Assembly (NCBI GenBank): GCA_903926465.1
Contig: CAIYJE010000067.1
Span: forward strand, 1 to 64,000
From: an uncultured Planctomycetales bacterium
Lineage (GTDB): Bacteria; Planctomycetota; Planctomycetia; Isosphaerales; Isosphaeraceae
DNA length: 64,000 nucleotides
Direction of reading: 5' to 3'
In this document: piece by piece, positions 43,455 to 53,000 of the stretch
Position numbering within the stretch: the stretch's first letter is position 1
Layout of the letters: the number at the start of each line of letters is the position of its first letter
The notes under the pieces: model-generated
The model's database searches: none
What the model saw: the letters and a program-made list of their open reading frames with translations, nothing else
Told to the model about the DNA's origin: nothing
Made by a program: the position numbers and the translations under genes

Positions 43455-45056
43455 ATGAACAAGGAACACCCTGCTCAACCGATTGTCTGGGATAGACACC
43501 CGCGTTTTCGCTGGTATTCCCTGCTAGCCAGTGTGCTGGCCTTCCTGCTGGTGTTGTTCACGCTGGATGATCCCGGGTTGACCGTGGATGAACCACTGGA
43601 TGTGGCCCCCGGGCGTCAATATTTACAGCTTCTGTCGCAGTCGGGCATGCGTTTCTGGTCGCCCCAGGTCATCAACGCGACCTACGTGAACAACCGTGAA
43701 CATCCGCCTCTTGGTCGCTGGCTTCTGGGGTTGAGTTCGGTTCTGTTTGAGCCAATGGAGGCCCAGATTCGGGGCCCAGACCCCTCAGGCCTCTATGTTC
43801 GATCGGGCCGAGTGGCCCCCGCATTTGCGTTCGGTTTGATCATGCTGCTGGTTGTGCGGTGGGCAGGCAAAGTTGGGGGCCCCCAGGCTGCCTTAGGGGC
43901 GGGCCTTTCGCTGCTGTTCATGCCCAGGCTGTTCGCCCATGCCCATCTGGCGGTGTTAGACACGTTCGTGGCCCTGACCTGGACATCCGCCTTTCTGGCG
44001 CAGGTGAACGCCTGCGAGGTTCGGTCCTGGAAATCCTGGGCCGGGGCAACAGGTCTCACCGCACTCGCCCTGCTGACCAAGCTTCATGGTTGGCTCCTCT
44101 TTCCGGCAATCCTGATCTGGCTTCTGGTTCGCCGACCGGGCTGGGCCACAACGCTTTACCTGGCGCTTGCCATGCTGGTGGCTGTGTTGCTCTTCTTTAT
44201 AGGATGGCCTTGGCTCTGGATCGATCCGGTAGGTCGTCTGGGAGATTTCTTTCGTACCGGGGTTGCCCGCTTGCCAATCCGGGTACTTTATTTTGGCAAA
44301 GTCTATCAAGATATGGAGATACCCTGGCACTATCCCTGGTTTTATTCAGCAGTCACGGTGCCGATTGGGGTTTTGCTGCTGGGCCTGGTCGGGGGTGTCA
44401 GGAGCCTGCAAACGCGAGCCTTCGATCCGAGACCAATGGCCCTACTCTTGGCGATCGGGTTTTGGCTGATCCTGTTCAGTACCAAGGTGCCGGTGTACGA
44501 CGGTGAGCGTTTGTACCTTCCGGTTTTTCCGCTGCTGGCGATTCTTGCCGGCCTGGGATTTGCGTCCCTTTGGGATCGACTTCGCGTTTCCTGGGCTCGG
44601 GCAATTCTGGCCGGGGTCCTGATCATTCAAGGCGTTGGATTGATCACGTATCACCCGTTCCAGCTCAGTTATTTCAATCTGCTGGTGGGTGGGTTGCCCG
44701 GCGCTGAACGTCTGGGGTTGGAGCTGACGTACTGGGGTGATGCCGTGGACGATAGGTTGCTCGATCGGTTAGCGGAGCTAGCTCCCCGGGGAGCCACGGT
44801 TGCCCGCGTGCCCACGCTTGCACCCAACCAGGGGATCTTTGCGACCACTCGCCCGTTGTTCAGAAAAGAAATCATTATTCAGGATCAGGAGCAGCGGAAC
44901 CGTTCGGACTGGCTGGTGATCGACCGCCGCACCGCCTATTGGCCTGAGGAGCTTCCGAAATTCCTGAATGAGAATCCTCCCATCTACCTGAGAACCATCC
45001 ACGGAGTCTGGCTGTCCGGAATCTGGAAGCGATCCGATGGAAAAACATCGGAGTGA
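43455..45056 (+). CDS. GT39-like integral-membrane glycosyltransferase
   Basis: The protein has 533 residues and about ten membrane helices. The first extracytoplasmic loop carries the acidic motif [15 protein letters not shown], and [20 protein letters not shown] is the HPPL block of the PMT/ArnT-like superfamily. The helices are rich in Leu and Trp, and no C-terminal enzyme domain follows. Members transfer a sugar from a polyprenyl-phosphate carrier to protein or lipid on the outer face of the membrane. Acceptor and sugar are unknown. The moaC frame overlaps its last 4 bp if its longest start is used; the next clear gene start (45119) is 63 bp away. The start at 43455 has weak ribosome-site support. 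Confidence 0.8.
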   Translation: MNKEHPAQPIVWDRHPRFRWYSLLASVLAFLLVLFTLDDPGLTVDEPLDVAPGRQYLQLLSQSGMRFWSPQVINATYVNNREHPPLGRWLLGLSSVLFEPMEAQIRGPDPSGLYVRSGRVAPAFAFGLIMLLVVRWAGKVGGPQAALGAGLSLLFMPRLFAHAHLAVLDTFVALTWTSAFLAQVNACEVRSWKSWAGATGLTALALLTKLHGWLLFPAILIWLLVRRPGWATTLYLALAMLVAVLLFFIGWPWLWIDPVGRLGDFFRTGVARLPIRVLYFGKVYQDMEIPWHYPWFYSAVTVPIGVLLLGLVGGVRSLQTRAFDPRPMALLLAIGFWLILFSTKVPVYDGERLYLPVFPLLAILAGLGFASLWDRLRVSWARAILAGVLIIQGVGLITYHPFQLSYFNLLVGGLPGAERLGLELTYWGDAVDDRLLDRLAELAPRGATVARVPTLAPNQGIFATTRPLFRKEIIIQDQEQRNRSDWLVIDRRTAYWPEELPKFLNENPPIYLRTIHGVWLSGIWKRSDGKTSE

Positions 45057-45118
45057 AATTGATGATGGGCCCTGAAAGGTCTACAATCATTTCAGAACGA
45101 ATTGAATCTTGGTGCCAA

Positions 45119-45613
45119 ATGCCCGAATTGACCCATTTTGACGAGTCTGGTGCCAGTCGCATGGTCGATGTTTCGGCCAAGCCGGCCACCGTTCGTGTTG
45201 CGAAAGCTTCTGGGTTGGTTCGAATGCTGCCAGGAACGCTTGAGCAGATTCGGGCTGGTCAACTTGGTAAAGGGGACGTTTTTGGAGTGGCGAGGCTTGC
45301 GGGCATCATGGCTGCCAAGCGAACTGGCGAGCTGATCCCGCTCTGTCATCCTCTGGGAATTGACGCGATTTCCATCCAAATCGAGGCCTTCGGTCACGAT
45401 CGGGTGCGAGTCGAGTCTGAGGTGCGGAACACGGGTCGCACAGGAATTGAGATGGAGGCGCTGACTGCGGTGAGCGTCTCCTGTCTAACAATTTACGACA
45501 TGTGCAAGGCCATCGATCGTTCCATGGTCATTGAGCAGGTTCGCCTTGAAGAAAAGTCTGGTGGGCAAAGCGGTGATTACCGCCGTGGGGAGTCTACCGA
45601 GAATCAGTCCTGA
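45119..45613 (+). CDS. moaC: cyclic pyranopterin monophosphate synthase
   Basis: The protein has 164 residues and full MoaC signatures: [18 protein letters not shown] at the N-terminus, [11 protein letters not shown] in the middle, and the C-terminal block [26 protein letters not shown], which contains the catalytic Asp and Lys. It makes cyclic pyranopterin monophosphate, the first stable molybdopterin precursor, together with MoaA. No other molybdenum cofactor gene is within the window, which is unusual but occurs in planctomycetes. The start at 45119 is chosen by homology; an upstream start at 45053 lacks support. Confidence 0.95.
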   Translation: MPELTHFDESGASRMVDVSAKPATVRVAKASGLVRMLPGTLEQIRAGQLGKGDVFGVARLAGIMAAKRTGELIPLCHPLGIDAISIQIEAFGHDRVRVESEVRNTGRTGIEMEALTAVSVSCLTIYDMCKAIDRSMVIEQVRLEEKSGGQSGDYRRGESTENQS

Positions 45614-45656
45614 CCACCGGGGTTTCAATCAACCCAGGTAAGCAGGGGGGGAAATC

Positions 45657-46667
45657 ATGGTGAGCAGCACATTGTTGCCGTCGGCGGAAGAGTCCAAGCT
45701 TCGGCTCAATGCCCTGTATGGGCCGATTGGTCGAGACCTTCAGATCTCTGAGAAGATTTTTGCTGAGGAACTCGGTAGTCGCTATGAGTTCGTACAGACT
45801 CTGGTTGACCACGCGGTTTCGCTTCGTGGCAAACAATTGCGTCCAGCTTTGCTGTTTTTGACAGCTCAGGCTTGTGGTGGGGTGTCACCTTCTCACCATA
45901 TCCTTGCTGCCGTTGTGGAGATGATCCATACGGCCACTCTGGTTCATGATGATATTCTGGACGAGTCTCAGGTGCGCCGGCATTCGCAAACCGTGAACGC
46001 AGCCTGGGGAAATGAAACGGCCGTCTTGCTGGGCGATTATCTGTTTACGCATGCCTTCCATCTGGCGGCGTCACTGGAAACCACTTTGGCCTGTCGCTGG
46101 ATTGGCCATGCCACCAATCTGGTTTGCGAGGGAGAGATGATGCAGGTGCATCATCGCGGAAATCTTGATCTGGATGAATCTTCATACTTCGAGATCATCG
46201 AAGGAAAGACTGCCGTACTGACGGCGGTCGCGTGTCGCCTGGGGGCACATTTTGCCGGCGCAAGTGAAGTAAAGGTCGCGGCCATGGAAGCCTATGGGCG
46301 TGATCTCGGTGTGGCTTTCCAGATTGCCGACGACGTGCTCGACTTGCTGGGTGATGAAAAGACGTCTGGCAAAACGCTCGGCACCGATCTGGAAAAGCAA
46401 AAACTCACGCTTCCGCTCATTCACTTGCTGGAAAACGGTTCACCCGACGAAGTGCGACGAATTCGTGCACTTGTTGCCGATGGAAGTGATGGAGTCAGAC
46501 ATACGCTTCGGTCACTGCTTGAAGCCTCCGGTTCCCTGGACTATGCCTGGCAAAAGGCGGAAGAATTTGCCGATTCTGCCCGGGCTCGGGCGGCCTCGCT
46601 GCCACCGTCACCGGCCCGAGAAATCTTGATGAATCTGGCACGCTATGTGGTTCGAAGATCGTTCTGA
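45657..46667 (+). CDS. polyprenyl diphosphate synthase
   Basis: The protein has 336 residues. It carries both aspartate-rich motifs of trans-isoprenyl diphosphate synthases: FARM in LVHDDILDES and SARM in IADDVLDLLGDEKTSGK, with RGKQLRPAL and GEMMQVHHRGN as further blocks. It is the long-chain type (heptaprenyl to decaprenyl) used for the menaquinone or ubiquinone side chain; the exact chain length cannot be read. A G-rich AGGGGGG ribosome site lies before the ATG. It follows moaC by 43 bp, so the two may share a transcript. Confidence 0.93.
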   Translation: MVSSTLLPSAEESKLRLNALYGPIGRDLQISEKIFAEELGSRYEFVQTLVDHAVSLRGKQLRPALLFLTAQACGGVSPSHHILAAVVEMIHTATLVHDDILDESQVRRHSQTVNAAWGNETAVLLGDYLFTHAFHLAASLETTLACRWIGHATNLVCEGEMMQVHHRGNLDLDESSYFEIIEGKTAVLTAVACRLGAHFAGASEVKVAAMEAYGRDLGVAFQIADDVLDLLGDEKTSGKTLGTDLEKQKLTLPLIHLLENGSPDEVRRIRALVADGSDGVRHTLRSLLEASGSLDYAWQKAEEFADSARARAASLPPSPAREILMNLARYVVRRSF

Positions 46668-47026
46668 GGCTCGTCCTCCTGCAGTTCTCACTGGGCCGTC
46701 AGCACCAAAAAGATTGGTCGAGGCTCAAGTCCAACGCCGTGTTTCACGGGAATGAATCCACCGAACTGGCTTGTGGTTGCTGATTGATCCTTGTAATCTT
46801 TGGCCGATTGCTGGAATTCGTTGACGCTCATTCTTGACTCCAGCGCATACATACCCATTGGCTTATCTCAAGTTCACATCATGGAACTTGATCACTGCTC
46901 TAGTGATTTACGATTCGGTTGCATTTGCAGGTTAGACGGCCTCCACTATCTCTGGGGCTTGTTTCTAGGCATTGAGATACGCGGTCAGGCCACCGAGTCC
47001 CACGCGTCTCATGTATGTGGAATGAA
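46668..47026. other. intergenic region between convergent genes
   Basis: About 360 bp downstream of the polyprenyl synthase and ahead of the bidirectional terminator. No gene or repeat is seen. Confidence 0.4.
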
Positions 47027-47056
47027 CAAAGCCCGCCCGGTATCAGGCGGGCTTTG
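47027..47056. terminator. bidirectional terminator
   Basis: An 11-bp perfect stem CAAAGCCCGCC (47027-47037 with 47046-47056) with an 8-nt loop. It sits between convergent genes and lies 28 bp past the minus-strand stop. T-runs on both sides are short. Confidence 0.65.
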
Positions 47057-47083
47057 TTCGTGCTGGTTTCAAGATGGTTGGGG

Positions 47084-50000
47084 TCAGAGATTGGTTCTCA
47101 GGTCATTGACTCGCTTGGTGACCTTGTCTCGGGCACGAACCAGGAACCAATTCTGGCCCGCGTTGCTCGGTGCCGAGTTGGTCAAACTGTTCACTGCCAG
47201 ATCGTCGATGATTGTGGTGCCGTCAAATTTGTATCCACCTGTGACTCCGGATCCGGATGTGAGAGCGGTGGTCCGCTGCGTGAATGTATTCCCCGAGGAC
47301 CATGCTGAAAGCAGAGCATCCAGTGCTACCAGATTGAGATCATAGATTGTCGAACCGCCGATCTGGATCGTTTGCCCAGTACCAGACGACCCGGCTGTGC
47401 TGCTGAGTGTATCGGTTCCCATTCCCCCAATTTCGATCACGCGGCCGTTGCCACGCGCGGTCATGGTGTCGTCGCCGGCGTTGCCCACCATGACGGCCGC
47501 ACCTGAGCCCGTGACGGCCAGCGTATCGTTGCCAGGCCCAGCAATCAGCTTGGCCTGGCCCGCGCCCGTTGCAACCAGTGTTGAAACTCCGCTGAAGACC
47601 GACGCATCAATCACGCGAGAGTTCGCCTGGGGATTGTTCAGGGTAAGCGTATCCAGGGAAATCCCAGTCAGCGCCAAATTCGTTCCATCAGACATCGTCA
47701 AGGAAGCATTGGTGAGCGTGATGTCTGCATTTTTAGTTGCAATCACCGCATCCGACCCGCCACCACCAGTCAAACTGCCAGCCCCTGTCCAGGTAGAAAT
47801 TGTGAAGCTGTTATTGCCTGGTCCACCCGCGAGATTTGCGGTGCCGATCTCTGCCAAGACCAGGTTCAGGCCGTCTGTGGAAGTGAGCGATGTATTTCCC
47901 AGGTTGAAGTTTGCATCCTTGATCGCGGTCAAGCTATCAACCCCACCGCCGCCGGTGATGGTACCGGCCCCTGACCAGCCTGAAAGATCAAAGTTATTGC
48001 TGTTCGTACCACCCGTCAGGTTTGCCCGACCAATGGCAGCGAGTTGCAGATTGCTGCCATCACTCGTTCTGAGTGATGTATTCGTCAGGACAAAGTTCAC
48101 ATTCTTGGTAACGGTAAGCGTATCTGCTCCGCCGCCTCCGCTGAGTATGCCACCCCCGGTCCACCCAGAAACGTTGAAGGTGTTATTGTTGGCTCCACCA
48201 GTCAGGTTTGCAGATGCAATTGCCGTCAAGCTGGCGCTCAAACCGTCGGTGGAACTGAGGGACGAATTCGTGAGTGTAAAACTTGAGTTCTTGGTGGCGG
48301 AGAGAGTGTCTATGCCACCCCCTCCGCTCAGGGTTGCTCGACCAGTAGCGTTAGAAAGGTTGAAAACGTCATTTCCTGGTCCGCCCTGCAGTGTAACCAA
48401 AGCGGATCCGGTGCCAGCTAGATTGGATGCGCCTGAAAACCCTGTGGCGTTGATGGTGCGGGCCGTGTTGGTTGTGGAGACCGTGAGCGTGTCGGAAGAA
48501 ATGCCTGTGAGGGTCAGATTGAGCCCGTCTGAACCTGAAAGCACGGAGTTGGATAAAGTCAGATTCGCATTCTTCGTTGCAATTACCGAATCGTTACCTC
48601 CGCCTCCAGTCAGACTACCCTGGCCAGTCCAGTTGCTTACCGTAAAGCTGTCACTTTCAGTCCCACCGGTCAGGTTGGCTCTGCCAATATTCAAGAGGGC
48701 GAGAGTCATCCCATCGGTTGTGCTGAGCGTGGTGTTATCAAGGGTGAAACTGGTGTCTTTCGTTGCAACAAGGGTATCGGCTCCGCCGTTGCCGGACAGG
48801 CTACCGCGACCAGTCCACCCGGAGACGTCAAACGAATTATTGCCGGCTCCGCCGGTCAGGTTGGCAATCCCGATCCCAGACAGCGTGATCTTTTGCGTAT
48901 TGATCGCGAGCAGAGTATCTCCGAGCTTGAAATTGGAATTGCTGGAATCAACCAGGGTATCACTACCGCCGCCGCCGATCAGCGCGGCGGCCCCAGTCCA
49001 ACCGGTGAGAGTGAAGGTGTTGGCGCTAATGCCGCCAGACAAGTTGGCAATGCCGATGCCGGAGAGGGAAATGACCTGGGAGCCGACAGTCAAGGCGGTA
49101 TCGGTCAGGTTGAAATTCGAGTCTCTGGAATCAACCAGGGTATCACTACCGCCGCCGCCGATCAGCGCGGCGGCCCCAGTCCAACCTGTGAGAGTGAAGG
49201 TATTGGCGCTGATGCCGCCGGTCAAGTTAGCAACGCCGATGCCGGAGAGGGAAATGACCTGGGAGCCGACAGTCAAGGCGGTATCGGTCAGGTTGAAATT
49301 GGAGTCTCTGGAATCAATGATCGTATCCACGCCGCCTCCACCGGTCAGGTTGGCGGAACCTGTCCAACCTGTGAGCGTGAGGCTATTGGCGCTGATGCCG
49401 CCGGTCAAGTTGGCAACGGCAATTCCTGAAAGTTTGATAGACTGATTGACTGTGATCAGTGCTTGATCCGTGAGTGTAAAATTGGAATCGCCGATATCAG
49501 AGAGCTTGGCGAATCCAGAGCCAATCACGGAACCTGCACTTGTATTCCAGCCCGTGAGTTCAAAGGTGGTTGCGCCCAGGCCGCCATCCAGAATTCCAGG
49601 CACCGCTCCCTGGATGGAGATGGTGTCATCGCCAGCAATTCCGTAAACATGTAGGGTATCGCTGGCTGGAAGCCCGAAGGGCGAACCCACCGCCGATATG
49701 CCGTTGACGGTGACCGTGGTTGCCGCCGGGTTCTTTGTATCAATCCGAATGATGTCACTGGCCGAGGTTCCCACGACCACAAGTTCAGAGCCGATGATGC
49801 CAGCATTTGCCACGGTCACAGTGAAGGTCGAGGTTGTCGTATTGCCGGCATTGTCGGCGGCCGAACAGGTTACCGTTGTGGTGCCAACAGCGAAGTGACT
49901 ACCGGAAGGGGGGCTGAAGCTAATGGAGGCAATTCCACTCAAAGCGTCCGATGCGTTTGCTGCGAATGAGACAACTGCGCCCGTAAGGTCTGTCAGTGGT

Positions 50001-53000
50001 GAAGTGAGATTGCTGAGTGGCTGCAGGATAGGAGCCACGGTGTCAATTCCAATCTTCTTGCCAAACAGCAGGTCTGCAGCCGATTGCAGGGCTGGCAAAG
50101 TCAGTATCGCGGGAAGGTGCGTATTTGTACCCGCGATCGAACCGCCATTCAATTCCAGCGCGTTGATGTCGCGAATGTCGAGTTGTGAAAGGTCGAATCC
50201 AGAGGTGACGATCCAGGTGAAAGACAGAACGTTGGTTCCGCTTCCTCCGGAGTAATTGGCGACGGCACCATTACTGAGCTTCAATTGCGGGAGTCCCGTG
50301 ACAGACTCGCTATTATTGAACATAACTTGAACGGTGATCGCTTTGCCCGTGTTGTAGAATCCGGTGGGGTTTGGCGTAGAAACCTGAGTCACAGTGGCAT
50401 TAACGGCTGTTCCTACCACGTTGGAGCTGGCATCTCCCTTGGCGTTATACGCAACCACACGATAGTAGTACAACTGGCCAGGCAGACCTGTGGTATCCGT
50501 GTAGCTGGTTGAGTTCGCCAAAGTCGTTCCAATGACCGAATATGCTCCAATCCCTCCTGTGGATACCTGGTACGGTGCGCGCTCGATTCGGAATCCGATT
50601 TCGTTGGCCAGATTGCCCATGGTGGCGGGAGATTGTGCGGGCGTACCATCTTGCCAGGAAAGTTGCACAACGCCGGTTGACGTGGGTGGAAGTGGACTGG
50701 ATAACGTGGGCGCGACTGGCAATACCTGTGGGACAAGAACATCAATCGGTCGCATCATCATCATTTCTTCATGGCTAAGAACATGGCAGTGCCACATATA
50801 CTCCCAGCCAAAATTCACGATCTGGTTCGTGACGGTCACCGGCGTTCCGTTGGGTGTGATATTAGCAAATCCCATGCTGGCCCCAATCGGCTGAGTGGGA
50901 TCCAGGGCATGAATACTATCAGGGAGACCAAAAGGTAGCTGCGGGGCCACCGCCTTGATCGCTACAATGCAATCTTCAAGTGGATTCATCCGCACGGTTT
51001 CTTTCCACCCAAGTTCGTTGGCATCAGGTGCCCGAACCTGTCCATCCCAGGCCACGCGGTTCACCACCTGGACATTGAACAGGTGGAAGTGGATGGTGTG
51101 AGTATCGACTCCATTATGCGTGATCTTCCATAACTGCGTGCCATCATTGGCAGTGACCCGGGTCATCGGCACCCCGTCAATGATCTCCGTGGCTGGGTCC
51201 TGAATCGTGTAGGAGATCGTCGTCTGATTCGTGCCATTCGTGTTGGGTATCTCTACACCCAAATTCGCCATCATTCGGCCGTAGCTTGACTCAAAGGTTT
51301 CCTGGATTGCCTTTGGCTGCATATTAATTGTGACGGGCGTGGTGGACAGGGAATTGGCTTGCGTCAGATCCACGGGGTAGAAGGTCATCTGAGTATCTGC
51401 AATTTTGCTGTAGACTCCCTTGGGACCTACCGGGAAAGACGTTCCATAGGCAGTATTGTATTGGGAGCTTGGTACGATTGGTGGCATCTGGTCGGCCTTG
51501 AACACGCCCGTACTGGTAGCCGTGGTTGTGAACGCGCTCATGAGCGCTGGCAGATTGTAGGGCTGAGACGTGCCGCCTCCGACATGAAAGACCATGAACG
51601 TACGCGTGTTCGGTCCATAGCCGGGCAGAGTTGATACGGTGCCACCCGTGGAGGTCTGGTTGGAATCGTTGCTGAAATAGTCAACCCGGGAGTCCGCCGC
51701 CGGAAAGCCAGCCGGGGCATCATTATAGAGAATCACGGTTTTACCGGCGTACTTCGAAAAATCAATCAATACGTCGGCGCGTTCTGCGGGACCAATTAAC
51801 AGCCCGTGCTGTGACACATTGCCGATGACAATATTCTTGGGGTTCCGTTCGAATCCGATCGGTGTACTGTTAATGACCACCGGTATGGGCAAGAACCCAC
51901 CTTCATTTCCAATCTGAATAAAGGCGGGACCAAGGGTGCGTGGGTCTGGAACGCCACCGAGCCGACTATCGAGGATGTCACCCACCTGGCCCAGGGTCTG
52001 AACGGTCCATGCCGCTGGGAATTGCATGAACCCTTGTACGGCGGGAACCATTCCGACCTCGGTTTGGCCCGAGTAAATTGTGGCTGTGGCAATGGCCGTA
52101 TCGCCGGTGGGAGAGGCTGAGAATGTGATGATGGGTGGCAGCGTATAGCCACTTCCCACCGTGACAATGGAGATGTCAGTAACCGCACCAGTGCTGGTGT
52201 CAATGTTCGCCATGGCCGTGGCACCCAGGCCCGTGCTATCACCTGGAGCCGCGGTAATGGTGACCAGCGGGGGCGAAATATAACCGCTTCCAGGGTGGGT
52301 GATGGTCACGGTGTTCAGAATACTGCTGGATGTATACATCTGCAGATTCAACATTCGATCGTCGGATCCATTCAATAATTGATATCGGTAGGTTTTCGGA
52401 TCGACGTTCACGTAAGGATACGCGGTTCCGTTTACCATCGCTGTATCTTGATAGGCCTCCATCGTTTGTGAGATGTTGGGAATGTTGGGGTAGTACCAGG
52501 TGCTCGATGTGGCCGTTGCACCGGTCCCGGAGTCACCCTTAGCTGGTGTGATCGTAATGGTTGGTGGTAACTGGTATCCCGTGCCTGGGTAGTCGAGCGT
52601 GATCTCGGTGACTTCCCCGGTGCTGGGATCAATGGTGGCGGTGGCGCGAGCGCCTACCCCTGAATCTCCAGGCGCGGCGGTGATCGTAATCGTGGGGGGC
52701 ATGGTATAGCCGCGACCTGGATCGGTGATAGTTAGCCCGCCGGCACCTTGAATTTGGTTGTATGTCGTAACCCACGGTGGCCAGAACCAAGGACCATAAT
52801 CCCAACGACCGTAATCATTGGCTCCATTCAGCGAATTGGGATTTTGGTTGGTCATCCACACATGCGGTGTCCAGAGGTCCGAATTCCCCATTTGCAGTGC
52901 AATCGGCCAGGTCGGGTCTGTGGTCAGAACGGTCTTTGGGTCAATAAATGTTTTGTCCTGCAGTACCAGAACCGTGCCATTGTCCGGGAGTATCCCTGCG

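Noticed and set aside
47397-49445. 682-codon plus-strand frame opposite the oxidase repeats
   Set aside because: It is an antisense reading of the repeat region, rich in Pro/Val, with no start signal.
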